Made by a program: the position numbers and the translations under genes | In this document: positions 1 through 7,447 of the stretch, in pieces | Layout: every line of letters starts with the position of its first letter | Numbering within the stretch: position 1 is the stretch's first letter | Notes under the pieces: model-generated | What the model saw: only the letters and a program-made list of their open reading frames with translations | Databases searched by the model: none | Told to the model about the DNA's origin: nothing | NCBI GenBank assembly: GCA_016187725.1 | Contig: JACPJE010000060.1 | Coordinates: forward strand, 1 to 57,277 | Direction of reading: 5' to 3' | Source: Candidatus Latescibacterota bacterium | GTDB lineage: Bacteria > Latescibacterota > UBA2968 > UBA8231 | DNA: 57,277 nucleotides

Positions 1-28
1 CGCTGCCCTCCCCCAAGACCCTGCCCCC

Positions 29-179
29 GCAACGCCCCATACGTTGGGGCGTTGCGCCCTCGCTCGCTCTGGCTCCGCTACCCCGGCAGCACCATCTATA
101 TGGTGCTGCATGCAGCCACGCGGACTTCCCTTCCCCGCCACTCCCCGAGAAAGACCTGCGGGGTCATCTCCCCGCCGCT
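29..179. repeat. Modular palindromic repeat element, copy 1
   Basis: This non-coding element carries two perfect hairpins. The first spans 29-55, with arms GCAACGCCCCA and TGGGGCGTTGC. The second spans 86-109, with arms GCAGCACCAT and ATGGTGCTGC. Between and after them lies a scaffold (gccctcgctcgctctggctc at 55-74, then a segment from cacgcggacttccc to ccccgccgc) that recurs at 34.5-34.66 kb. It sits directly upstream of the UroD-like gene starting at 208. No ORF is recognised inside. The left boundary may lie outside the window. Confidence 0.8.
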
Positions 180-207
180 TGTCGTTGGCGGATCATTGTA
201 AGTCGAG

Positions 208-1479
208 ATGGAATACGTTATGAGTGAACCAGAGTCACCTACCCCGCGCGAGGTCGAGATTATCCGCCGGTTGGTTGAGCGCAAGCTAGAGATCGCCCAT
301 GATCCGCTCAACCTGGATCGCAAGCAGTTGTGGTACGCGCACGATGCGGGGGAATCCCAGCGGCCCATGGTGCTGGCTGAGATCGGCGGGTTGAGGGACG
401 AGGAACTGCCGCTGCCCGAGTCGGCGCTGCGCTGCGAGTCGCCCTGGGCCAGGGGGATCGAGCGGGGGCTGCGCACCGAGATCTACCAGTTCGAGGTGCT
501 CAAGGACGACCACGTGGTCGAGCCCCATTTGACCACCAACTGGCAGGTGCAGGTCAGCGGGTACGGGGTCGAGGTGGTCCAGCACTATCCCGACAGCCCC
601 GAGGTCAAGCTGGGGGCGCGGCGCTGGGAGTCGCCCATCAAAGACCTGGACCGCGATTTTGCCAAGCTGCGCCCGCGCACCTATGCGGTGGACCGTCAGG
701 CTACCTTTGCCGAGCAGGCCCGCCTGGAGGCGGTGTTTGGCGAGTTGCTGCCAGTGCGCATCCGCGGCCGCTTCTGGTGGAGCATGGGCATGACCTGGCC
801 GGCCGCCGAATTGATCGGTCTGGAGGAGTTGATGCTGGCCATGTACGACAACCCCGAAGGCCTGCACCGGTTGATGCGCTTCCTGCGCGACGATCACCTG
901 GCCTATGCCCGGTGGCTGGAGGGCGAGGGGCTGCTCACCCGCAACGACCAGAACGACTACATCGGTTCGGGGAGCATGGGGTACACCCGGGCGCTGGGCA
1001 GTGGGCACGAGGGGCCGGCGCGCCTGCAGGAGCAGTGGGTGTTGCTGGAGTCGCAGGAGACGGTGGGGGTGGGGCCGGACCAGTTCGAGGAGTTCATCCT
1101 CCCCTATCAATTGAGCCTGGCCGAGCATTTCGGCCGGTGTTATTACGGCTGCTGCGAGCCGGTGCAGAGCCGGCTGCACCTGATCGAGCGGCTGCCCAAC
1201 CTGGCGCGGGTCTCGGTGGCGCCCCGGGCCGACCAGGCTTTCATGGCCCGGGAATTGGGCGACCGGATCGTCTTCTCGCGCAAGTCAGACCCCCTGCTGG
1301 TGAGCACCTCGCTCTTCGATGAGGAGGCCATCTGCGCCGAACTGCGCCAGACCCTGGGGCTGGCCCGGGGCTGCCGCGTCGAACTGATCATGAAGGACGT
1401 ACACACCCGCGACAACCACCCGGAGCGGCTGCCCCGCTGGGTGGAGTTGGCCCGCCAGGTGGTGGGCGAGTATTACTGA
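208..1479 (+). CDS. UroD-like (uroporphyrinogen decarboxylase family) protein
   Basis: A 423-residue protein with the TIM-barrel pattern of the uroporphyrinogen-decarboxylase/corrinoid methyltransferase superfamily. The C-terminal half has the typical GCCEPVQSRL strand end and a late arginine/aspartate-rich barrel segment. Members that are not haem enzymes often act as methyltransferases or demethylases, so haem synthesis should not be assumed. The first ATG at 208 has no clear ribosome site, and a second in-frame ATG lies at 220 (MSEPES). The gene converges on the response-regulator gene and their stop codons overlap by a few bases. It is one of five UroD-like genes in the first 24 kb. The substrate cannot be named from sequence. 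Confidence 0.8.
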   Translation: MEYVMSEPESPTPREVEIIRRLVERKLEIAHDPLNLDRKQLWYAHDAGESQRPMVLAEIGGLRDEELPLPESALRCESPWARGIERGLRTEIYQFEVLKDDHVVEPHLTTNWQVQVSGYGVEVVQHYPDSPEVKLGARRWESPIKDLDRDFAKLRPRTYAVDRQATFAEQARLEAVFGELLPVRIRGRFWWSMGMTWPAAELIGLEELMLAMYDNPEGLHRLMRFLRDDHLAYARWLEGEGLLTRNDQNDYIGSGSMGYTRALGSGHEGPARLQEQWVLLESQETVGVGPDQFEEFILPYQLSLAEHFGRCYYGCCEPVQSRLHLIERLPNLARVSVAPRADQAFMARELGDRIVFSRKSDPLLVSTSLFDEEAICAELRQTLGLARGCRVELIMKDVHTRDNHPERLPRWVELARQVVGEYY

Positions 1480-2948
1480 GCAGGCGGCTTTTCCTGGCCG
1501 AGGATGCGGTAGATGCGGTTGCGGTTGGTGCCTAGCAGCCGGGTGGCGGCCGAGACGTTGCCGGCGCTCAAGTCAAGGGCCTGTTTCACCACCCGCCGCT
1601 CGGCTTCCTCGATGGCCTGGTCCAGGTCCAAAGGGAGGTCGAGAGGGGAGGGGGCAGTGCCCGTGGCCGGGGAGCTGTGGTTGGCTGCGGGCAGGAAGTG
1701 CAGGTGGTGGAGCCGGATTTCTCCGCCTCCGCTTTCGATCAGGGCCCGCTCAATGATATTCTTCAGTTCGCGCACATTGCCCGGATAGCCGTATGCCTGC
1801 AGGCTTGCCAGCACTTCCCCGCTCAAGGGTGGAGGTTCCCGGCCCATCTCCGCAGCGAAGAGCTTGAGGAAATGCCGGGCTAGCAGCGGGATGTCCTCGC
1901 GCCGCTCCCGCAGCGGCGGTACCGCGACGGTGAAATGGGCCAGGCGGAAGTACAGATCCTGGCGGAAGGCGCCGGTGTCGAGGCGTTGCTTGATATCTGC
2001 GTTGGTCGCCGTCATCACCCGCACCTCCACCCGCTTGCCATTCCGGGCCCCGAGGCGCCAGACCTGGCAGTCCTCCAGCACCCGCAGCAGCTTGGCCTGC
2101 AGCCCGGAGGGCATCTCGCCGATCTCGTCGAGGAAAAGGGTGCCCTGGTGCGCCATCTCGAAGTACCCTTCCTGGTCGGCACTCGCTCCGGTAAATGCCC
2201 CCTTCACGTAGCCGAAGAGCAGGGATTCGGCCAACTCTCCCGGCAGGGCGGCGCAGTTGACCGGTACAAAGGGGCCTTCGCGGCGGGGACTGCCAAAGTG
2301 GATGGCCCGGGCGATCAGTTCCTTGCCGGTGCCGCTCTCGCCGGTGATCAGCACGCTGGTCGTTAGATTTCCCTGCAGCAGGTGGATCTCCTGGAAGATG
2401 CGCCGGACGGTCGGACTCTCGCCGACAATGCTCTCCAGACCCCAGTGCGCGACCTCGCGTTCGGCCAGCATGGACAGCCGGCCGCTCAGCTGCTGGCTGT
2501 GGGCGATCTGGCGCTCCAGTTCTTCGTTCTTGTGCACCAGTTCTCGGGCGAGCTGATGCAGGCGCACATGGGTGCGCACCCGGACCAGCACCTCCTCTTC
2601 CTGGAAGGGTTTGGCGACGTAGTCCAGGCCCCCGGCCTCGAAGCCGGCGATGAGATCCTCCTTGGTGTCGCGGGCGGTGATGAAGATCACCGGGATCTCG
2701 CATGTGGCGGGGTCCTGCCGGAGCCGGCGGCAGACCTTGAAGCCATCCATCTCCGGCATGGTCACGTCCAGCAGCACCAGGTCTGGCAGAATGCGCGCGG
2801 CATTGCGCAGTGCTACCTGGCCGCTGGGGGCCAGCACGACCCGGTATCCCTTGGCCTCCAGCAACTGGCGCAACACCGCCAGATTGGCCGGCTGGTCGTC
2901 CACCAGCAGGATCGTGGCTTCGCGTGGTTGCTCCCCGGATTCACCCAT
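1473..2948 (-). CDS. Sigma54-dependent response regulator (REC-AAA+-Fis HTH)
   Basis: A 491-residue NtrC-type activator. An N-terminal receiver has its phospho-acceptor Asp near residue 61 (LLDVTMPEMDG) and a conserved Lys in VAKPF. A short coiled linker follows. The central AAA+ domain has Walker A GESGTGKE (about residue 202), the sigma54-contacting GAFTGA loop (about 250), Walker B GTLFLDEIGEM and an R-finger region. A Fis-type helix-turn-helix ends the protein (NVSAATRLLGTNRNRIYRIL). All motifs for phosphorylation-controlled activation of sigma54 polymerase are present. The open frame extends to 3092, but the ATG at 2948 is preceded by GGCGAG and starts just before the receiver, so I chose it. 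The hybrid kinase at 7.9-12 kb is a candidate partner. Confidence 0.93.
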   Translation of the reverse strand: MGESGEQPREATILLVDDQPANLAVLRQLLEAKGYRVVLAPSGQVALRNAARILPDLVLLDVTMPEMDGFKVCRRLRQDPATCEIPVIFITARDTKEDLIAGFEAGGLDYVAKPFQEEEVLVRVRTHVRLHQLARELVHKNEELERQIAHSQQLSGRLSMLAEREVAHWGLESIVGESPTVRRIFQEIHLLQGNLTTSVLITGESGTGKELIARAIHFGSPRREGPFVPVNCAALPGELAESLLFGYVKGAFTGASADQEGYFEMAHQGTLFLDEIGEMPSGLQAKLLRVLEDCQVWRLGARNGKRVEVRVMTATNADIKQRLDTGAFRQDLYFRLAHFTVAVPPLRERREDIPLLARHFLKLFAAEMGREPPPLSGEVLASLQAYGYPGNVRELKNIIERALIESGGGEIRLHHLHFLPAANHSSPATGTAPSPLDLPLDLDQAIEEAERRVVKQALDLSAGNVSAATRLLGTNRNRIYRILGQEKPPAQ

Positions 2949-3186
2949 GATCGATCTCGCCATCAGCGCAGACAGGGACTCGAAATGTAGAGGGGACTTC
3001 AGGCGCGTATTCCAATGATACGCAGAGCAGAGGAAAAATAAAATACTCCCTGTGGTGCAAAGTTCCATGCCGCTCGCCCTGTGGCGCGTCATCTCCGGGA
3101 ACCCGACCCGGTAATGGGATCTCGATTGCCGACATTGGCATCAAAGCTCAATTGTCTTATGTTGTGATGCATCAGGAGGCTGGGAC

Positions 3187-3432
3187 ATGTTTAAGACCAT
3201 CGAAGGAATCTATCGCGACGGCAGGGTCGAATTGCTGGAAAAGCCTGGCGATATTCCCGACCCCGCGCGCGTCATGGTGACCTTTCTCGAATCCCCATCC
3301 ATTGATCTGCAGGCGCGCGGCATCGCTCTGGAGCAGGCCGCTGATTTGCGCGCCCGGCTGGCTGCCTTTGCCGAGGAATGGGAGAGCCCGGAGATGGAGA
3401 TCTACGATGACTACGATGCCGCCAAGAAGTAA
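3187..3432 (+). CDS. Small antitoxin-like protein
   Basis: An 81-residue protein opening MFKTIEGIYRDGRVELLEKP. This N-terminal beta-strand pattern is shared by many short antitoxins (DUF104/DUF2281-like types, which carry a G-x-V-L/E-L core). The acidic tail ends in YDDYDAAKK. A strong AGGAGG ribosome site lies 7-12 bases before the ATG. A cognate toxin would be expected immediately downstream, but only a 27-codon reading frame follows. This looks like an orphan or a pair whose toxin has been lost. The family assignment is by pattern only. Confidence 0.55.
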   Translation: MFKTIEGIYRDGRVELLEKPGDIPDPARVMVTFLESPSIDLQARGIALEQAADLRARLAAFAEEWESPEMEIYDDYDAAKK

Positions 3433-3499
3433 TCGCGCCATAGGGAAGCTGCCCATGAGCGAGGTCGATAAGGCGCTGCGGCACACTCTGGGGCTGTGA
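3416..3499 (+). other. Very short ORF overlapping the antitoxin end (possible toxin remnant)
   Basis: A 27-codon reading frame begins at an ATG 17 bases inside the end of the antitoxin-like gene and ends in a TGA. Overlapping starts like this are usual for the second gene of a toxin-antitoxin pair. The peptide (beginning MPPRSNRAIGKLP) matches nothing I recognise, and the expected toxin length is absent. It could be a decayed toxin gene or chance. Confidence 0.2.
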
Positions 3500-3520
3500 G
3501 CGATACCCCTCCCCGACCCT

Positions 3521-3538
3521 CCCCCCGTTTACAGGGGG
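3521..3538. terminator. Weak hairpin between convergent genes
   Basis: CCCCC and GGGGG arms (3522-3526 and 3534-3538) around a GTTTACA loop lie between the plus-strand antitoxin-like gene and the minus-strand DUF1353 gene. The position fits a shared terminator, but there is no clear U-tract on either strand. Confidence 0.3.
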
Positions 3539-3549
3539 ATTGAGGGGCG

Positions 3550-4107
3550 CTATTTCAGTCTACTTTCGACCAACGCGTCCACTGCTTCGAACGAGGATTC
3601 CTCATTCAACCTGTCGTCTATCTCGGTTGCGATCAAGGTGTACTTGGCGCGCAGCTCGGCTTCCTGGGCGTCCTGTTGCCCGGGCAGCCGGTAAAGCAGC
3701 ATGGACCGCGAGAAGGGCAGCCGCTTCTTGACCTTGGAGAGCCAGTCGCCCAGGCGCACGCCAGCGTAGAGCTTTGCCGCCTGCAAAATCGAGCAGCCGC
3801 CAGCAATGCATGCATAGAAGAACATCTTGTCGGCGTCCTTCCTGGGGATATTCGGGTCGTCGTAGGCCACATCGTGAACCACGGAGGCATTGCGGTAGTC
3901 GTCGGTATAGGGGCTTCCCGTGCTTGCCCAGAGCGGGCGGGGAATACTGGCGCCGTTGATGACGCTGCCCTTGGGCGCCCGCCATACTCGCCCATCCAGA
4001 TCGGTGAAGGATAAATCCTCCAGCAACCTCATCTCGCGGTCCGGCTTGCCGGGGTCAGAGAGCCATTCTGTCTTGGGATTGCCTGAGAAGTGGCCGGGCG
4101 ATGCCAT
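3550..4107 (-). CDS. DUF1353 family protein
   Basis: A 185-residue protein with the DUF1353 core: a beta-rich N-terminus, the conserved SVINGASIPRPLWASTGSP segment and the helix around SVVHDVAYD. DUF1353 proteins occur in phages and in accessory bacterial loci, and their biochemical role is not established. The ATG at 4107 is preceded by TAGGA at a reasonable distance. It sits alone on the minus strand. Upstream lie a 12-bp perfect inverted repeat (4146-4178) and, further off, a sigma54-type promoter (4351-4366) whose original target may have been another gene. The neighbourhood of small toxin-like genes suggests accessory DNA. Confidence 0.75.
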   Translation of the reverse strand: MASPGHFSGNPKTEWLSDPGKPDREMRLLEDLSFTDLDGRVWRAPKGSVINGASIPRPLWASTGSPYTDDYRNASVVHDVAYDDPNIPRKDADKMFFYACIAGGCSILQAAKLYAGVRLGDWLSKVKKRLPFSRSMLLYRLPGQQDAQEAELRAKYTLIATEIDDRLNEESSFEAVDALVESRLK

Positions 4108-4145
4108 GGTTTTTTCCTACTATTTGGGGCGTAGTGGGGTTTGCG

Positions 4146-4178
4146 CCATGCTCGATCACAGGTGGGGATCGAGCATGG
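4146..4178. repeat. Perfect 12-bp inverted repeat upstream of the DUF1353 gene
   Basis: Arms CCATGCTCGATC (4146-4157) and GATCGAGCATGG (4167-4178) flank a 9-base loop, 39 bases before the DUF1353 start. There is no T-tract on either strand, so an operator or structured leader is more likely than a terminator. Confidence 0.5.
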
Positions 4179-4350
4179 TGCGGTATACTAACTCAAGAAG
4201 AAGAGGGCAAGAGAGTCCGGGGCTATTTTGTCCGCACCAGACGCGCGCCGACGTCGGTAAGGATGTCATTGCTGGTCTTGTATGGTCCTGCAGCACGATC
4301 TCTTTGATATCCAGTACCCTGCCCACGAATCGGGGTCTGATAAAGAGAAA

Positions 4351-4366
4351 CGCAAAGGGCGTGCCG
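4351..4366 (-). promoter_or_regulatory. Sigma54-type -24/-12 promoter, copy A
   Basis: The minus strand reads CGGCACGCCCTTTGCG, with GG and GC dinucleotides exactly 10 bases apart, close to the consensus TGGCACG-N4-TTGC. The next minus-strand gene (DUF1353) starts about 240 bases downstream, so its original target may have been displaced. Its position relative to the iterons is identical to copy B. Confidence 0.6.
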
Positions 4367-4603
4367 CAGGAGAGGAAGAGAGCGGGGGAGTGGCCGGAAT
4401 AGAAGGGGGTGGAGCGATCTTACAAAGGGCGTGCGGAAAGAGTGGGTCTTGTCCTTGAGGAACGACAACCTTGTAAAATACAGGGGATTACGAGATCAAC
4501 CCGCAGGTGGTGCCGACAGGAGATCTGGTCTCTGGTTGCGGGTCAATAGAGGCGAAGAAAAAGGTTCGGCAGGGTGGAAGGCAGTTCAGCGTCGCGGCAA
4601 AGC

Positions 4604-4675
4604 GCTGTACCGCTGGCCGTACAGGATGCTAGGTTATCGGTACGGCTTGTGCTAGGTCATAGGTACAGCCATGTA
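4604..4675 (-). promoter_or_regulatory. 23-bp iterons, putative enhancer sites, copy A
   Basis: Two direct repeats with a 23-bp period start at 4628 and 4651 (GCTAGGTTATCGGTACGG and GCTAGGTCATAGGTACAG). A related GTAC-N8-GTAC block lies just before them (from about 4606). They lie about 260 bp upstream of the sigma54-type promoter on the minus strand. This is a usual place for sites bound by a sigma54 activator. Confidence 0.55.
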
Positions 4676-4740
4676 TGGCCGATCTGGTCGTGCAAGCGGA
4701 GAATGGCGGTCACTTCCTGCCTCTTGTCCAGGCCGCGCCG
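4657..4740 (-). pseudogene. Decayed 3' end of a hybrid histidine kinase, copy A
   Basis: The minus strand encodes LDKRQEVTAILRLHDQIG followed by a short tail and a stop. The intact kinase ends [20 protein letters not shown]. Upstream similarity fades after about ten more residues. This is a relic, not a gene. Confidence 0.65.
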
Positions 4741-4766
4741 CAGCCCATTGCGCGGCGCTCAGGGGA

Positions 4767-5135
4767 TCAGGCAGCGGCAATAACCGCGGGCTGAAGTGAG
4801 GCGATAGGAATCGCCGCGGTAATAGATGGGGTATAGCTCGAAAGGAAAAGAATTTCGCTGACCGGGGGGCGTTGCAGTATGTCGAGAACCATCTCTCGTA
4901 GCTCATCCGAGAGGCCGGCCAGGCCGGTGAGGGGAAAGCTGCGCGGCCCTACCTCGGTTCTCTGGGCCAATAGGGAGTAGTCCAGGAAGGTCAAACCTAT
5001 GGCCCGACCTTCCTTCTTGTTGATACGCAGCAAAATATGGTCACTCAACTCGATACCGGTGGCATCCTCTCCTGGAGAGAAGGAAAGGTACAAGGTATCG
5101 CTCGCCGCGTCATAGTTGAAGATCGGTTCACTCAT
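4767..5135 (-). CDS. DUF2283 family protein, putative antitoxin
   Basis: A 122-residue protein with the DUF2283 signature near its start: FNYDAASDTLYLSFSP, then a short acidic segment and a hydrophobic strand ending in GLTFLDYS. DUF2283 proteins are short, usually near small toxin-like genes, and are often treated as antitoxin-like. The ATG at 5135 has GAGG nine bases upstream; a GTG at 5141 is an alternative. It follows the putative RNase gene by about ten bases in the same direction, so the two are probably co-transcribed. The C-terminal 50 residues, with an alanine-rich end, are not typical of the minimal domain. Confidence 0.75.
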   Translation of the reverse strand: MSEPIFNYDAASDTLYLSFSPGEDATGIELSDHILLRINKKEGRAIGLTFLDYSLLAQRTEVGPRSFPLTGLAGLSDELREMVLDILQRPPVSEILFLSSYTPSITAAIPIASLQPAVIAAA

Positions 5136-5145
5136 AGCCACACCC

Positions 5146-5487
5146 TCAGCCTAGCTCTTGCTGATAGGCGGTGACAATGTAGCTGTTGGCTACCGGCTCA
5201 CCGCCAGGCCCCTCGCTGAACCTGAACAGCACCATGGCGGTGAGGTGCGTGTTGCCCTCAGCCAAGCCGTCGAATGCCTTGGTGTAACGGTACTTCTGCG
5301 GATTGAGAGAGTCCTGTTTCCGCCTGCCTGACTGGATCGTCTCTCTCACCTGCTCTTCGTAGGCGGACATTTCGGGATGGTTTTTCGGGTCAGTGATATG
5401 TTCCCACCGTTCGTCTGTCAGGTAGATGTCATTGCCATACCGGTCTTGAACCAACCAGCGTCTACCAGCCGCCATGAAACCCCTCAT
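5146..5487 (-). CDS. PBECR-like putative RNase toxin
   Basis: A 113-residue protein containing DRYGNDIYLTDERWEHI, then a HPEM...YEEQVRETI helix, a LNPQKYRYTKAF strand and a final YIVTAYQQELG. This matches small BECR-fold (barnase/EndoU/colicin/RelE-like) proteins of the PBECR type. The conserved His after the first strand, the Lys/Arg pair and the final Thr-Ala-Tyr are candidate active-site residues. An internal ATG at 5475 is an alternative start. It directly precedes the DUF2283 gene, so toxin-first order is inferred. Activity is not shown by sequence alone. Confidence 0.6.
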   Translation of the reverse strand: MRGFMAAGRRWLVQDRYGNDIYLTDERWEHITDPKNHPEMSAYEEQVRETIQSGRRKQDSLNPQKYRYTKAFDGLAEGNTHLTAMVLFRFSEGPGGEPVANSYIVTAYQQELG

Positions 5488-5556
5488 GCACTAGTTGCCG
5501 CGCGATGGGTGTTCAGACTCTCAAATCGGGGTTCTCCATATTGGACGCCTTTCTAT

Positions 5557-5590
5557 GATACACAATCCCCCTCGATACACAATCCCCCTC
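5557..5590. repeat. 17-bp perfect tandem duplication
   Basis: The unit gatacacaatccccctc occurs twice without a gap (5557-5573 and 5574-5590) in the divergent region between the RNase-like gene and the ATPase gene. Its role is unknown. It could mark a slipped duplication or paired binding sites. Confidence 0.85.
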
Positions 5591-5632
5591 CGTCTCACAA
5601 CGGACACGTAAAGGTGGGCAAATAGGGCACGA

Positions 5633-5681
5633 TTCATATCTTGCATTTTCAAGGAAGTAGTTTTAAATTGCAAGATATGAA
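5633..5681. promoter_or_regulatory. 13-bp perfect inverted repeat spanning the ATPase start codon
   Basis: Arms TTCATATCTTGCA (5633-5645) and TGCAAGATATGAA (5669-5681) flank 23 bases that include the ribosome-site region (AAGGAAG). The right arm contains the start codon of the ATPase gene. The position suits an autoregulatory operator or a structure that blocks translation. Confidence 0.6.
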
Positions 5682-6900
5682 ACGGACCTATAAGCAACTC
5701 CTCCAGCAGTACCTGGACTACTTTCCCTGTGTCGCCCTGCTGGGTCCGCGCCAGTGCGGCAAGACCACCTTGCTGCACACCCTGGGAGATCCCTGGAAGA
5801 TCTTCGACCTGGAACGGGGCAGCGATTTCCAGGTCATTTCACGCGACCCAGACTTGTTCCTGCGCCTCAACCCAACGCAGGTGGCCATCGACGAAGCGCA
5901 GCTTTTCCCCCAGCTCTTTCCCGCCCTGCGCGTGGCCATCGACCAGCAGCGCGACCGGCCTGGTCGCTTCGTCATCACGGGCTCCAGTTCGCCCGCACTG
6001 CTGCGGGCGGTCTCCGAGAGCCTGGCCGGCCGGATCGGTATCATCGAAATGGCGCCTTTCTCCTTTGCCGAAGTGAATGGGCGGATGGACAGCCCCTTCT
6101 GCGAGTTACTCGCCGGCCGGGCTTCCCCTGCCGACTTTGCGGCCCAATTGACCCCCCGCGCGGACCTGACTGTTGCGCACGAGTACTGGTTTGGCGGCGG
6201 TTACCCCGAGCCCTGGCTCAAAAAGGAGGGGCGCTTTCGCGCAGTGTGGATGGACCAGTATGTGCGCACCTACCTGTACCGGGATGTGGCCAGCCTGTTT
6301 CCCGGCCTGGACCAGAATCGGTTCCAACTCTTTATCCAGTTCCTGGGCAACCTGTCGGGGACGATCATCAACTATTCTGAGGTGGCGCGCGCCCTGGGGG
6401 TATCTCAGCCGACGGCGCGCGACTACTTCGAGATCGCCCACGGCACCTTTCTCTGGCGCCGTCTGCCCGCCTTTGAGAAGGATGCGGTCAAGCGGGTCGT
6501 CAAGCATCCCCGAGGTTATTTGCGCGACAGCGGTCTGTTGCACCACTTGCTGCGCCTGCCCGACCTGGACGCGCTGCTGAGCCACCCGGCCATGGGGCGT
6601 TCCTGGGAAGGGCTGGTCATTGAAGAGATCCTCCGCGCCCTGAATGGCCGTGGTCTGAACTTCGATTACTACTACTACCGCACCGGGGGTGGTGCCGAGG
6701 TCGACCTGGTGCTGGAGGGAGAGTTCGGGCTGGTGCCCGTCGAGATCAAATACCAACAGGCTGTGCCTTTTCAACAACTGCGGGCACTCCGCGACTTTGT
6801 CGCCGAGCGCGGCTGCCGGCTGGGCATTGTCGTCAACAACGACGAAAGAGCGAGGCAATACGACGAGAAACTCGTGGGGGTACCCTTTACCTGTCTGTGA
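5677..6900 (+). CDS. AAA ATPase with DUF4143 domain
   Basis: A 407-residue ATPase. Walker A GPRQCGKTTLL is near residue 24, Walker B VAIDEAQLFP near 70, and sensor-like ITGSSSPAL follows. The C-terminal half has the DUF4143 pattern, including a nuclease-like EVDLVLEG...LVPVEIKY segment (E-x-D...E-x-K). These proteins are common in archaea and accessory bacterial DNA, and their role is unclear. The frame opens at 5641, but the ATG at 5677 starts the conserved MKRTYKQLLQQYL and falls in the right arm of an inverted repeat. The 3' end overlaps, in antisense, a decayed kinase tail. It is probably part of the small accessory island. Confidence 0.88.
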   Translation: MKRTYKQLLQQYLDYFPCVALLGPRQCGKTTLLHTLGDPWKIFDLERGSDFQVISRDPDLFLRLNPTQVAIDEAQLFPQLFPALRVAIDQQRDRPGRFVITGSSSPALLRAVSESLAGRIGIIEMAPFSFAEVNGRMDSPFCELLAGRASPADFAAQLTPRADLTVAHEYWFGGGYPEPWLKKEGRFRAVWMDQYVRTYLYRDVASLFPGLDQNRFQLFIQFLGNLSGTIINYSEVARALGVSQPTARDYFEIAHGTFLWRRLPAFEKDAVKRVVKHPRGYLRDSGLLHHLLRLPDLDALLSHPAMGRSWEGLVIEEILRALNGRGLNFDYYYYRTGGGAEVDLVLEGEFGLVPVEIKYQQAVPFQQLRALRDFVAERGCRLGIVVNNDERARQYDEKLVGVPFTCL

Positions 6901-6960
6901 GACCGGTCTGGTCGAGCAGGTGGAGAATGGCCTCCATGTCCTGGCGCTGGTTGCCGATTG
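6887..6960 (-). pseudogene. Decayed 3' end of a hybrid histidine kinase, copy C
   Basis: The minus strand reads NQRQDMEAILHLLDQTG, then a few residues and a stop at 6887-6889. It is closely similar at the DNA level to the tail of the intact kinase at 7871-7935. It overlaps the end of the ATPase gene in antisense and lacks the iteron and promoter part seen in the other copies. Confidence 0.6.
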
Positions 6961-7022
6961 TAGGAGATCGGGGTTAGATTCATGGTGTTCCGCAGCCTCA
7001 CTGTTGCCAAGGAGCAGGGGCC

Positions 7023-7334
7023 ATGACCAGTACACTGGAGAAAATCAGACGGTTGGAGCAGTATATTTCCGCCAACAACGCGGCGGCCGATTCCGTCATT
7101 GACAGGACACTTGACAAGCTGCTGGAACGCGAAACGGCCAGCATGCGCAAGGTAAAAGCCCGTCTGGAGTCCCAGCTCAGGGCCTTTGAAGAGACCTATG
7201 ACATGACTTCAGAATTGTTCTACGAAAAATTCACCGGTGGCGGGTTGGGCGACAAAACGGACCACATCGAGTGGGCCTCCACGGTTGAGATGCTGCAAAA
7301 CGTCGAAAGGCGCCTAGACGCCTTAGAACTTTGA
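7023..7334 (+). CDS. Small helical protein, putative antitoxin of TumE-type pair
   Basis: A 103-residue, mostly helical, charged protein (MTSTLEKIRRLEQYI...). It has a good AAGGAG site and lies 113 bases upstream of a TumE-family gene on the same strand. The order antitoxin then toxin, the size and the helical make-up fit the partner seen next to such toxins. I do not recognise a specific domain. The gap between the two genes contains a 10-bp inverted repeat and no terminator T-tract, so co-transcription is possible. Confidence 0.6.
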   Translation: MTSTLEKIRRLEQYISANNAAADSVIDRTLDKLLERETASMRKVKARLESQLRAFEETYDMTSELFYEKFTGGGLGDKTDHIEWASTVEMLQNVERRLDALEL

Positions 7335-7418
7335 GACAAAACCCTGGAGCCATTTTTTCAACCTCTTGTTATTTCAAGCGATATGGCAATTTGCCCCTGT
7401 ATCTGTAGGGGTTTTGTC
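7335..7418. repeat. 10-bp inverted repeat between the two TumE-pair genes
   Basis: GACAAAACCC (7335-7344) and GGGTTTTGTC (7409-7418) flank 64 bases. The inserted stretch could be a small relic element or a structured spacer in the mRNA. Confidence 0.45.
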
Positions 7419-7447
7419 CCGTAGTCCTTACAACGGGATCTGGGCGC

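Larger units (their letters stand above)
4335..4745 (-). repeat. Kinase-tail/sigma54 promoter repeat module, copy A
   Basis: About 410 bp that align, with many substitutions, to 14370-14790. Shared stretches include the sigma54-like site, ttacgagatca-cccgcaggtggtg, cagggtggaaggcag, the 23-bp iterons and a decayed kinase 3' end. This fills most of the gap between the DUF1353 and DUF2283 genes. Read on the minus strand the order is kinase tail, stop, iterons, promoter. I see no functional protein in it. Confidence 0.75.

Noticed and set aside
29..109. Hairpins as ordinary transcription terminators
   Set aside because: No T-tracts follow, and the same hairpins appear shuffled in another location, so a repeat element explains them better.
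3045..3070. Possible sigma54 site upstream of the response regulator (minus strand CGGCATGGAACTTTGCA)
   Set aside because: The GG and GC dinucleotides are 11 bases apart instead of 10, and the -24 box is imperfect.
4424..4440. Second sigma54-like site near copy A (minus strand CCGCACGCCCTTTGTA)
   Set aside because: It lacks the GG and GC dinucleotides needed. It is probably a partial duplication of the nearby better site.
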